From DASSFZ01 sp035283185 (GTDB taxonomy: Bacteria > Chloroflexota > Anaerolineae > Fen-1058): a stretch of DNA of 64,000 nt. Of the stretch, positions 8,689 to 17,933 are shown in pieces (position 1 is the stretch's first letter; every line of letters starts with the position of its first letter). The stretch is taken from the NCBI GenBank assembly GCA_035283185.1, contig DATEUJ010000162.1, positions 89,748 to 153,747 of the forward strand, written 5' to 3'. The position numbers were made by a program, and so were the translations under genes. The notes under the pieces are model-generated. The model saw only the letters and a program-made list of their open reading frames with translations. It ran no database searches and was not told where the DNA came from.

Positions 8689-9843
8689 ATGGACGCTCAA
8701 TCCGTTCAATTAAGTCACGAAGAAATTCGGCGTTACAGCCGTCACCTGATCATGCCCGAAGTCGGCATGGCGGGGCAGAAGAAACTCAAGGCCGCCAGCG
8801 TGCTCACGGTCGGCGCGGGTGGTCTGGGATCGCCGTTGGCGATGTACCTGGCGGCGGCCGGCGTGGGGCGCATCGGCGTGGTCGACTTCGACGTCGTCGA
8901 CGAGAGCAACCTGCAGCGGCAAATCATTCACGGCCAGTCCTGGCTCGGCAAGCCGAAGCGCGAATCGGCCCGGACGCGCTTGCTCGACATCAACCCGTTC
9001 ATCCAGGTCGATACCTACGGCGATCCGCTGACGAGCGCGAACGCGCTTGAGATCATGCGCGATTACGACGTGATCGTCGACGGAACGGATAACTTCCAGA
9101 CGCGTTACCTGGTGAACGACGCGTGCGTCCTTCTCGACAAGCCGAACGTGTACGGGAGCATCTTCCGCTTCGAGGGACAGGCGTCGGTCTTCTACGCCAA
9201 GGAAGGGCCGTGCTATCGCTGCCTGTATCCCGAGCCGCCGCCGCCGGGACTCGTCCCCTCGTGCGCCGAGGGCGGAGTGCTCGGCGTGCTGCCGGGCGTG
9301 ATCGGCACGATCCAGGCGACCGAGGCGATCAAGCTGATCATCGGCCAGGGCGAGCCGCTGATCGGGCGGCTGCTGCTGTACGACGCGCTGGAGATGAGCT
9401 TCCGCACGCTCAAGCTGCGCAAGAACCCCGAATGCCCGGTCTGCGGCGAGCATCCGACGGTGACCGAGCTGATCGACTACGACGCATTCTGCGGCGTGAC
9501 GCCTCACGACGTGCAGGCCGAGCAGGGCATGGAAGTGACGGCCCAGGAGCTGAAGACGCAGCTCGATCGCGACGGCAAGGACCTGGTGGTGATCGACGTG
9601 CGCGAGCCGCACGAGTGGGAAATCTCCAAGCTCTCCTTTGCTACATTGATCCCCAAAGGCGAGCTGCCGTCGAGGCTGAACACGCTCGACATGACAAAAG
9701 AATACGTGCTGCACTGCCAGAGCGGCATGCGCAGTCTGGACGCGGCGCGGTTGATGAAGGCCGCCGGCTTCCGCGCGAAGAGCCTGCGCGGCGGCATCAA
9801 TGCCTGGGCGCGGGAGATCGATCCGAGTTTGCCGACGTACTGA
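8689..9843 (+). CDS. moeZ: MoeZ-type adenylyltransferase/sulfurtransferase (ThiF plus rhodanese)
   Basis: The 384 residues form two domains. Residues 1-250 are an E1-like ThiF/MoeB fold with the nucleotide loop GAGGLGSPLAMYL and zinc cysteines CYRC (about 174) and CPVC (about 249). Residues about 285-384 are a rhodanese with active-site loop HCQSGMRS (Cys about 343). It adenylates the C-terminal glycine of MoaD/ThiS/CysO carriers, then transfers sulfur to form the thiocarboxylate. It is the likely activator of the CysO-like protein at 6.0 kb. Confidence 0.92.
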   Translation: MDAQSVQLSHEEIRRYSRHLIMPEVGMAGQKKLKAASVLTVGAGGLGSPLAMYLAAAGVGRIGVVDFDVVDESNLQRQIIHGQSWLGKPKRESARTRLLDINPFIQVDTYGDPLTSANALEIMRDYDVIVDGTDNFQTRYLVNDACVLLDKPNVYGSIFRFEGQASVFYAKEGPCYRCLYPEPPPPGLVPSCAEGGVLGVLPGVIGTIQATEAIKLIIGQGEPLIGRLLLYDALEMSFRTLKLRKNPECPVCGEHPTVTELIDYDAFCGVTPHDVQAEQGMEVTAQELKTQLDRDGKDLVVIDVREPHEWEISKLSFATLIPKGELPSRLNTLDMTKEYVLHCQSGMRSLDAARLMKAAGFRAKSLRGGINAWAREIDPSLPTY

Positions 9844-9947
9844 TTGCCGGTGGTTGCATACAAATCCATAAACTGATTGCTCGCGCCTTCAGGCAGTGAT
9901 ATACTATAGGCAGAAAGTTCGAGACAACCGGATGCACGGGAGTGCAG

Positions 9948-10093
9948 ATGAAAATTAGTGTCATCGTCCACGAGGCGGAGGAGGGGGGTACTGGGCGGAA
10001 GTCCCCGCTATTCCCGGGTGTGCCACGCAGGGCGAAACCTTCGAGGAGCTCCTGCACGATCTGTACGAAGCGGTTGAAGGCTGTCTCGCTTGA
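9948..10093 (+). pseudogene. HicB-like antitoxin, frameshifted
   Basis: The start reads MKISVIVHEAEEGG. After a run of six G at 9983-9988 the frame must shift by one base to continue YWAEVPAIPGCATQGETF and then EELLHDLYEAVEGCLA, a clear HicB (UPF0150) pattern. One missing G explains it. No HicA partner follows. Either a real decay event or a homopolymer error. Confidence 0.7.
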
Positions 10094-10248
10094 CGATTGG
10101 CCTCTTCGTCACCTGCTCAAGATGGCGGGGCTGACCAAAGCCGATTTGGAGACGTGACGCAACAGTTTACATCTGGGCCAAGGAGACCTGGGTTCTCACG
10201 GGAGCCAAGTCTCTCTGTGTAAAAGCGCTTTTTACGCGGAGGAGAGCC

Positions 10249-10518
10249 ATGCCCTCGAAAGAATCGCTTCCCATGTTGCGATCGCCGAGTTACATTGTCG
10301 GGCCGGATGGAGAGCCGACAGCGGTACTCGTCGACCTGGTGACATGGAGAGCCATTATCGACCGTCTCGAAGACCAAGAGGATCTTGAGCTGTTACGAGC
10401 CAGCGCGGAAGATCTTGAGACGTTAGCAAGCGGCGGCCGCCCAAGCGGCTGGAAGACTTGGGAGGAGTTCGAGGCGGAATTGGACGCGCTGGAGCAAGCG
10501 GGTGAGCTATCGGGTTGA
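10249..10518 (+). CDS. Antitoxin of a RelBE/ParDE-like module
   Basis: An 89-residue acidic protein. The N-terminal part YIVGPDGEPTAVLVDLVTW is like RelB/Phd antitoxins, and the C-terminal helix is Glu-rich and would wrap a toxin. GGAGGAGAG precedes the ATG. A RelE-type reading frame overlaps its end (GTG at 10502), the usual coupling. The toxin is truncated, so this antitoxin is probably an orphan. Confidence 0.65.
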   Translation: MPSKESLPMLRSPSYIVGPDGEPTAVLVDLVTWRAIIDRLEDQEDLELLRASAEDLETLASGGRPSGWKTWEEFEAELDALEQAGELSG

Positions 10519-10594
10519 TATTTCACCTGTCGCCCAACAGGAAATCAAGAAACTGCCCGGTCATGTTCGCCAGCGAGTGCGAAGGATCATCAAA
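10502..10594 (+). pseudogene. RelE-like toxin, 5-prime remnant
   Basis: From a GTG overlapping the antitoxin stop, the frame reads YRVDISPVAQQEIKKLPGHV and continues to about RRIIK, a typical RelE N-terminus. After about 31 codons the similarity stops at the convergent pyrD-like gene. The remaining two thirds, including the catalytic C-terminus, are absent. Confidence 0.6.
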
Positions 10595-10599
10595 GTTGG

Positions 10600-11415
10600 T
10601 CATTCGTCCTTCGTCGGGAAGAATGCCTCAGCAATCGCCATCGCCGCCTTCGGATCGCGCCAGATGAGCGCGTCGATCTGAACGGCAGTCGCCCCCGCGG
10701 CAAGCATCATGCGCGCGTCCTCAACCGTGTGCACGCCGCCCGATGCGACGACCGGCACGTCCACGCTTTCGAGCGTCTCGCGCACGGCGTGCAGCGCGAG
10801 CGGCAGTGTGCCGCGCCCGTACAATCGACCCGACACAAAGCCGTCTCCCCACAGCAATGTCCCGCGCGCCGGCGCGGCGACGACGAGTGCACTCGCGCCC
10901 GCCTCGACACACATCGGCGCGAGACCGGCGGCGCGCTCGAGCGGCAGGCGGACGAGCACCGGCCGCTCGCTGGCCTCGACGGCTGCGGCAATCAGCGCGG
11001 CGATCGCGCCTTCGTCCTCCTCGTCACGCACGCCCAATTCCACGCCGCCCACGCTTTCGACGACGACGAGGCGCACGGCGCACTCGGCTACGTCGTCAGG
11101 CGTGGTGCTGGCGATGTGGACGATGACGGGGATGCCCCAGCGTTTCCACGTGCCCTGGCTCTCTTTGAGGACGGCGCTGATGCCGGGATTCGGAATGCCG
11201 GTGTGAACCAGCGCAGCCGATCCCAGGTCGATGCTGACCGGATCGCCCGCCGGCTTGCGAGGCCGCGCCGTCACCGGATTGGTGACGAACGCGCCCCACT
11301 TGCTCCAGTCGATAAGGGCCGCATACTCGCTCGCAAAACCGGCGCAGCCGGAGGCCGGCATGATCGGCGATTTGAGCGATAACCCGGTCTTGTGCTGCGG
11401 CGCAAGCTCAATCAT
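10600..11415 (-). CDS. pyrD: Dihydroorotate dehydrogenase-like protein, catalytic subunit
   Basis: A 271-residue TIM-barrel flavoprotein of the class 1B dihydroorotate dehydrogenase type. Visible features are PIMPASGCAGF near the start, the GGVE strand, and the C-terminal FMN-phosphate region VPVVASGGVHTVEDA followed by GATAVQI. It would oxidise dihydroorotate in pyrimidine synthesis. It overlaps the PyrK-like gene by 4 bases (ATGA), so the two form one complex-encoding operon. It is shorter and more divergent than typical PyrD, and the catalytic cysteine is not clearly visible, so a related oxidoreductase remains possible. Confidence 0.75.
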   Translation of the reverse strand: MIELAPQHKTGLSLKSPIMPASGCAGFASEYAALIDWSKWGAFVTNPVTARPRKPAGDPVSIDLGSAALVHTGIPNPGISAVLKESQGTWKRWGIPVIVHIASTTPDDVAECAVRLVVVESVGGVELGVRDEEDEGAIAALIAAAVEASERPVLVRLPLERAAGLAPMCVEAGASALVVAAPARGTLLWGDGFVSGRLYGRGTLPLALHAVRETLESVDVPVVASGGVHTVEDARMMLAAGATAVQIDALIWRDPKAAMAIAEAFFPTKDE

Positions 11416-12158
11416 AATATCTCCTGTTCAGACTTCCGAAGTCTTGAGGTCAGCTCGAAAACCGGCCCATCCACGCAGGCCAATCTCGACCCGTTCCAGC
11501 ATGCGTAGCACGCGCCGGCGCCGCACGCCAGCTCGACGAGGCGGAGCGCCTGGGCGAATCCGCGCGGCGCAGGAAAACGAATCGACTCGACGAGGCCGGC
11601 GAGGCGCGTGTTGAAGCTGTCCGGCCCGCAGGCGAAAACCTGATCGGCCCACGCGATCGCATCCGGCAGCAGGCCGAGGAGGTCGGCGCCGATCGCGCGG
11701 ATCACCTCGATGTCCGCCGGCAGCGCGGAAACCGGATACGCCTGCTCGGCCGACGGCGCCGCATACGCCAGCGTCACCGAACGGCCGCCCGCGAGCGCGC
11801 GATCGATCAGCGTCAGCAAAGGACCGAGATCGGGAATGGGCGCGCTCGACCCGGCGGCGACGAGCAACAAGTTTCGGCTTCCGTTCTCTACCTGAAACCC
11901 TCGCCCAATCGGACCCAGCACGTCGACGCGATCGCCGGCGCGCAGCGCGAGGGACGGCGGATCGGCGACGAGCACAGCAAATCCGTCGGCCTCAATCGCG
12001 CACGGCCACCACGTGCGGCGCAGGTAGGCATCGACCGATCGGACCAGGATGGCGCGACCCGGCTCGAGCGCGGGCGCCAGCTCCGGCGCGGAAAAACGAA
12101 TCCGCGCGAAAGGCCCTGTGGCGTCGATCCCGGCGACTTCGGCGAAGGTCTGCCGCAT
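11412..12158 (-). CDS. pyrK: PyrK-like electron-transfer subunit (FAD, 2Fe-2S)
   Basis: The 248 residues have the ferredoxin-reductase layout: an N-terminal FAD barrel, an NAD-binding middle and a C-terminal 2Fe-2S cluster motif. The cysteines are in ELACGAGACYACWNGSRLAC, the PyrK pattern CxxxxCxxC...C. It passes electrons from dihydroorotate oxidation to NAD. First gene of the minus-strand pair with the pyrD-like gene, which it overlaps by 4 bases. Confidence 0.82.
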   Translation of the reverse strand: MRQTFAEVAGIDATGPFARIRFSAPELAPALEPGRAILVRSVDAYLRRTWWPCAIEADGFAVLVADPPSLALRAGDRVDVLGPIGRGFQVENGSRNLLLVAAGSSAPIPDLGPLLTLIDRALAGGRSVTLAYAAPSAEQAYPVSALPADIEVIRAIGADLLGLLPDAIAWADQVFACGPDSFNTRLAGLVESIRFPAPRGFAQALRLVELACGAGACYACWNGSRLACVDGPVFELTSRLRKSEQEIL

Positions 12159-12349
12159 GCCTGGATTATCGTTCGGGGACGGGCGAAATGCAAGAGGAGA
12201 GAAGTTGCAGATCGGTTTCCGCTAGAAATCGGGTATCTGTCGGGTGAAGTCAGCCTGCCGTCATATGATTTTGCGCTTAAGGGGTATAATCTACTCGCAG
12301 TTTGAATCCGCTTCAAACTCAAATCGATAAATCCTACGGAGGATGAACC

Positions 12350-13429
12350 ATGAGTATTTCGCCCATTCTCAGCATCTTAGGTTGGGGGGCTATTGGCCTC
12401 CTGGTCCTGTACGTGTTTTATGTAGTCAGTTCTCGAGCGCAAGGTCGCTCCATGCGCATCTCGATCGCGGTCGTGGCGATCTTGCTCGTGTTAGGAATCG
12501 CGCTGAACGCGCTTGGCGCGGGACTGACCTTCATCGATCAAACCGAAGTGGGCGTGGTGATCAGCCCGCTGTCGCCGGGCGGTGTCCGGCCCGAACCGCT
12601 CCACGCCGGCATCCACTGGGTGATTCCATTCCTGGAAAGTGTGAATCGTTTCAGTATCTCCCAGCAGGAATATACCATGTCGGGCACAATCGGTGAAGGC
12701 GCCGTTCAGGGCGACGATGCGGTCGAGGCTCGCACGGCCGATGGACAGCAGGTGTTCATCGACGCCACCGTCCGCTACTCCGTCGATCCGGTGAAGGCGG
12801 TTGAGTTGCGCCGCAAGTGGGTGACTCAAGATCGCTACATTACCAGCTTTGTGCGCCCGACGACCCGCAACGTGATCTACAACACGTCTGCGCGTTACGG
12901 CGTTGAAGAGATTTACGGCGTGAAACGAGCCGAACTCCAACAAGTGATCTTCGAGCAGTTGATTACAGAATATGCCCAGCAAGGACTGGTCTTGGAGGCG
13001 TTCCAACTGCGCAACATCACTTTCACTGAAGACTACGCTAAATCTATCGAGGAGAAACAGATCGCCGAGCAAAACGCGCTCCGCGCCAGGTTCCTGGTGG
13101 AACAGCAGATTCAGGAAGCGGAGCGGTTGCGCGAGGAAGCGCGCGGCCAGCGCGACGCAGCCATCACGAAGGCCGACGGCGACGCTCAAGCCACCGTCCT
13201 GCGCGCGCAGGCCGAGGCGGAAGCGCTGCGGCTGGTCAGCGACGCGCTGAAGGCCAATCCCGACCTGCTGACGTTCCGCTACATCGAAAAGCTGGCGCCG
13301 GGCATCAACACGGTGCTGCTGCCGTCGAACGCGCCGTTCATTCTCGACATCAACAGCCTGCTGTCGACGTCGGTCGCGACGCCCGCGCCGCAGCCAAGCC
13401 CTACCCCTGAACCGACGCCGGCTCCGTAG
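12350..13429 (+). CDS. SPFH/band-7 (prohibitin-like) membrane protein
   Basis: The 359 residues start with two hydrophobic segments (about 8-28 and 40-62), then a band-7 domain (TFIDQTEVGVVISPLSPGG onward, about 65-230). A long charged coiled-coil (IEEKQIAEQNALRARFLVEQ, Ala/Glu-rich to about 310) follows, then a Pro/Thr tail (TPAPQPSPTPEPTPAP). Prohibitin-like proteins form ring scaffolds in the membrane and modulate proteases. ACGGAGGATGAACC precedes ATG, and a TATAAT lies at 12285-12290 with a poor -35. Confidence 0.88.
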   Translation: MSISPILSILGWGAIGLLVLYVFYVVSSRAQGRSMRISIAVVAILLVLGIALNALGAGLTFIDQTEVGVVISPLSPGGVRPEPLHAGIHWVIPFLESVNRFSISQQEYTMSGTIGEGAVQGDDAVEARTADGQQVFIDATVRYSVDPVKAVELRRKWVTQDRYITSFVRPTTRNVIYNTSARYGVEEIYGVKRAELQQVIFEQLITEYAQQGLVLEAFQLRNITFTEDYAKSIEEKQIAEQNALRARFLVEQQIQEAERLREEARGQRDAAITKADGDAQATVLRAQAEAEALRLVSDALKANPDLLTFRYIEKLAPGINTVLLPSNAPFILDINSLLSTSVATPAPQPSPTPEPTPAP

Positions 13430-13620
13430 TACCTTCCCAGTCGAATTGTTGCTTTTCCAGCAAGGTTTTGCCACGGAGACACTGAGACACGGGGGTATAA
13501 CTATTAGAATCGCATTAGAGCGCCGTTCAGCATCTTGACACGCCCGTGCGACGAACATAAAATGATATAGGGTCAGGCAGGCTTACTGGAATTGCGTGCG
13601 GACGGGTTATCAGGCTGTCT

Positions 13621-14511
13621 ATGGACTACAAAGACTACTACAAGATTCTCGGCGTGCCGAAGTCGGCCAGCGAAGCCGACGTCAAGCGCGCCTATCGCAA
13701 GCTGGCGCGCGATCATCACCCCGACCGGCATCCTGGCGACAAGAAAGCGGAAGAGCGCTTCAAGGAGATCAACGAAGCGTACGAAGTGCTGGGCGATCCC
13801 GACAAGCGCCGCAAGTACGATCAGCTCGGCTCGCGCTACCAGGAGTGGCAGCGCATGGGAGGCGATCCGCGCGGCTTCAACTGGGGCCAGGGGAACGTCC
13901 GCGTCGAGGATTTGAACGATCTGTTCGGCGGCCAGTTCTCCGACTTCTTCACCAGCATCTTCGGCGGCGACGCTGCGCGCGGGCGGCGCGCCAACGTGCG
14001 CGGGCGTGACGTCGAGCAAAACGTCGAGATATCGCTCGATGAAGCGTTTCACGGTGCGACGCTCACTTTCCAGAAGAACGGCAAGCACGTCGAGGTGAAG
14101 ATTCCGCCGGGCGTGAAAACCGGCTCGAGAGTGCGCGTGGCCGGCGAAGGCGGCGCCGGCGCCGGCAGCGGGCCAAAGGGCGACCTGTACCTCGTCGTCA
14201 ACGTGCGCCCGCACCCCCGGTTCAAGCGCGACGGCGACGATCTGTCGCTTGAGATGCCGATCGATTTGTACACGGCGGTGCTGGGCGGCGAGGCATCCGT
14301 GCAGACATTCGACGGCGCGCTGTCCCTGAAGATCCCGCCCGAAACGCAAGATGGGCGCACCTTCAAGCTGCGCGGCCAGGGCATGCCGCACCTGCGCGAG
14401 CCTGGAGGCCGCGGCGACCTGCTGGTCAAGGTCCACGTGCGAATTCCGCAGGACCTGTCGCCGGAAGAGAAGAGATTGTTCTCGGAGCTGGCCCGGCTGC
14501 GCCCGCGCTAA
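13621..14511 (+). CDS. cbpA: DnaJ-family co-chaperone, CbpA type
   Basis: The 296 residues begin with a J-domain (DYYKILGVPKSASEADVKRA, then the HPD motif in DHHPDRH near residue 38) that stimulates DnaK. A Gly-rich linker follows, then two beta-barrel client domains (about 125-290). The Cys-rich zinc finger of classic DnaJ is absent, so CbpA is the better name. The ribosome site is weak. The stop is 61 bases before the MITE at 14.57 kb. Confidence 0.92.
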   Translation: MDYKDYYKILGVPKSASEADVKRAYRKLARDHHPDRHPGDKKAEERFKEINEAYEVLGDPDKRRKYDQLGSRYQEWQRMGGDPRGFNWGQGNVRVEDLNDLFGGQFSDFFTSIFGGDAARGRRANVRGRDVEQNVEISLDEAFHGATLTFQKNGKHVEVKIPPGVKTGSRVRVAGEGGAGAGSGPKGDLYLVVNVRPHPRFKRDGDDLSLEMPIDLYTAVLGGEASVQTFDGALSLKIPPETQDGRTFKLRGQGMPHLREPGGRGDLLVKVHVRIPQDLSPEEKRLFSELARLRPR

Positions 14512-14572
14512 CCGGCGCCCGCTCACCCGTCCCGGAGTCGCTCCGGTAAGTATTCAGAATCTTGCCACGGAG

Positions 14573-14795
14573 GTAACTGCTCAGCCCGCGTCATTGCGAG
14601 AAGCCCATGCCCCTTGGGGGCATGCCAAAAGACAGAAACTTATGCAAAGCGAAGTTTCTGAGCAGCGCTTTTTGCGAAGCAATCTCCTGCACGGACCGCC
14701 ATGTGCGCTCAGGAACGCGGAGATTGCTTCGTCGCAAACGACGCTCACCTGCCCCGCGCTTCTCAGCGGGGTCGCAATGACGGCTGAGTAGTTAC
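14573..14795. mobile_element. MITE, family 2 copy A (223 bp, IS66-like ends)
   Basis: Begins GTAACTGCTCAGCC and ends GGCTGAGTAGTTAC, near-perfect inverted repeats. Flanks CCACGGAG (14565-14572) and CCACGGAG (14796-14803) are a perfect 8-bp target duplication. Inner arms CGTCATTGCGA and TCGCAATGACG also pair. GTAA ends plus an 8-bp duplication are typical of IS66-family elements, so this is probably a non-autonomous derivative. No protein is encoded. Confidence 0.85.
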
Positions 14796-14809
14796 CCACG
14801 GAGAAGCAT

Positions 14810-15997
<1,188 letters not shown>

Positions 15998-16076
15998 GCC
16001 ACTCGAACTTTACCAACTGAATCGGGCGCTGTCGCCCCCGCACGTGCTCGTGTGACCATCCCAAAAGGAGATGCGT

Positions 16077-17183
16077 ATGTTGAGCCAAACCGATATTCAG
16101 CAGCTTGCGTCGTATCAGGGAACGGATGTCCTCAGCCTGTACATCAACGTCGACCCCACGCAGAAGTCGACCGACGAATACCGCTTGACGCTGCGCCATC
16201 TGTTGAAGAGCGTGAACGGCCACGGCGCCGCCGAGGATGTCGAGCGCATCGAGACGTTTTTCGACCACGAGTACGACTGGTCGGGGCGCGGCGTGGCGCT
16301 GTTCTCGGCGCAGCGCAGCCATCTCTGGGAAGCCTACTCGCTGCCCCTGCCCGTGCCGAACCACGTGCACGTGGGGCGCAAGCCCTACCTGGCGCCGTTG
16401 ATGTCGCTGTGGGACACGTATGGCAGCTACGGTGTGGCGCTGGTCGACCGGCTCGGCGCGAAGATGATGTACTACCAGATGGGCGATTTGGTGGCGCTGG
16501 ACGGCGTGTTGGGCGAAGACATCCGCCCTATCAAGCCCGGGCGCGGCTCGTCGGTCTTCGGCCAACGCGGCGGTTTCGACGGCCACGCGGCGCGCCGCGT
16601 CGCCGAAGTCGTCCGGCGCAACGTCAAGGAGTCGGCGGCGGCGGCGGCGGCGTTCTTCGCCGCGCGCCAGTGCGCGCAGGTACTCGTCGGCGGCGCCGAC
16701 GAGGTGGTGAATGAGTTCATCGCCGCGCTGCCCGCGCCGTGGCCGGAGCGCGTGGTCGGCACGTTCGCCGCCGCCATCGACGTCGCGGACAACGACTTGC
16801 GCGATATGGCCTACTCCCGCCTCGCCGAGACGGCGCGCCGCCGCGAGCATGAGATGGCCGACGCCGTCATCACCGCTGCCGCCAAAGGCTCGAACGGCGT
16901 GGCTCGGCTGGACGACACTCTCAGCGCCGCTCACGACGGCCGCATCCAGACGCTGCTGGTGTCGGAAGGCTACGACGCCGCCGGATACCGCTGCGCGACG
17001 TGCGGTTACCTCACGGCACAACATTTGGAAACCTGCCCGTTCTGTGGCGGGAAGTTCGCGCCCATCCCCAACGCCGTGGAGGCCATGATCGAGCAGGTCA
17101 TCACGCAGAACGGCCAGGTCAAGATGATTGCGAATCACGCCGGGCTGAAGGAAGCCGGCGTGGCTGCGCTGCTGCGATACTGA
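16077..17183 (+). CDS. Bacterial eRF1-like protein (baeRF family)
   Basis: The 368 residues follow the eRF1/pelota three-domain order. The C-terminal third carries a zinc ribbon (CATCGYLTAQHLETCPFCGG) and an eRF1 domain-3 ending (NGQVKMIANHAGLKEAG, then ALLRY). Where the GGQ loop would lie there is FGQRGGFDGHAARR, without GGQ. Proteins of this class are thought to act on stalled ribosomes or tRNA. AAAAGGAG is 6 bases before ATG 16077, which is preferred over the ATG at 16071. The UGA-containing methyltransferase starts 6 bases downstream. Confidence 0.65.
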   Translation: MLSQTDIQQLASYQGTDVLSLYINVDPTQKSTDEYRLTLRHLLKSVNGHGAAEDVERIETFFDHEYDWSGRGVALFSAQRSHLWEAYSLPLPVPNHVHVGRKPYLAPLMSLWDTYGSYGVALVDRLGAKMMYYQMGDLVALDGVLGEDIRPIKPGRGSSVFGQRGGFDGHAARRVAEVVRRNVKESAAAAAAFFAARQCAQVLVGGADEVVNEFIAALPAPWPERVVGTFAAAIDVADNDLRDMAYSRLAETARRREHEMADAVITAAAKGSNGVARLDDTLSAAHDGRIQTLLVSEGYDAAGYRCATCGYLTAQHLETCPFCGGKFAPIPNAVEAMIEQVITQNGQVKMIANHAGLKEAGVAALLRY

Positions 17184-17189
17184 CCCGAT

Positions 17190-17930
17190 ATGTCTGTGCA
17201 CACCGATCCCGAAGATAGTGAAATTGCCGCCCTGTTCGATTTCACAGGCACTATCGACGGCAAGCGGGTATTAGAGATTGGCTGCGGCGACGGGCGCCTG
17301 ACGTGGCGCTACGCCGATCGCGCCGCGCGCGTCGTCGCCATCGATCCCGACGCCGACGAGATCGCCGCGGCGCTGGAAGACCTGCCGCCGCGACTCCGCC
17401 ATCGGGTCGAGTTCAAGGCAGTGAGCATCCAGGAGTTCGAGCCGGCCGCGCCGGCGTTCGACGTCGTGATTCTGTCGTGGGCGCTCTGATGAATCGAGCG
17501 CGCGGGCATGGTGCATGCCCTTGAGAAAATCTACCGCCTGCTGAAGCCCGACGGCATTCTCATCGACATCCATCCGCCGCCTGAGCCGTCGTCGATCGAC
17601 GTGCGCATCGGCGAGCAGGCGCACGCGGCTGGCTGGCTGCGCGAGACCGACGACTACGGCGACTACGAGGCTGCCGACGAAGCGCTGGCGACGATTGTCG
17701 CGCGCAGGCTGTTCGCGGTCGAGCGCCGGGGCGCTTTCTCGTTCCTGACGCACGTAGACACGCTGGCCGAGCTGCGCAACTACCTGACCGAGGAGTGGGA
17801 GAATGCCAGCATCGACGACGTCACCGCGGCGCGGATCGAGGAACTGATGAGCACGCCGGAGCGCGACAAGGAAATCATCTTGCGCGAGTCGGTGCGCATC
17901 GCGCGACTGGCGCCGATCCCGAAGGCTTGA
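17190..17930 (+). CDS. Class I SAM methyltransferase with two tandem in-frame UGA codons (candidate selenoprotein)
   Basis: The SAM-binding motif VLEIGCGDGRL is at about residues 26-36. The frame is interrupted by TGA TGA at 17487-17492 (codons 100-101), then continues in the same frame with IERAGMVHALEKIYRLLKPDG to a stop at 17930. With read-through the protein is 246 residues, a normal size. My recollection that relatives carry two cysteines after the SWxL strand suggests UGA-UGA could encode Sec-Sec. A 17-nt hairpin starts 11 bases after the second UGA. The alternative is a pseudogene with two nonsense changes. No alternative ribosome site is evident for the downstream half. Confidence 0.6.
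17504..17520 (+). promoter_or_regulatory. Candidate bacterial SECIS hairpin in methyltransferase gene
   Basis: GGGCATG (17504-17510) pairs perfectly with CATGCCC (17514-17520) around the loop GTG. The loop starts 21 bases after the first UGA and 18 after the second, and its first base is G. These match the published bSECIS limits (16-37 nt to the loop, G in the first two loop positions). The same 7+3+7 design follows the UGA of the radical SAM gene at 22.8 kb. Confidence 0.5.
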
Positions 17931-17933
17931 GAT

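Noticed and set aside
8710..9714. Long minus-strand reading frame opposite moeZ
   Set aside because: The moeZ frame has clear domains on the plus strand. The opposite frame has no ribosome site or family features and is expected in GC-rich DNA.
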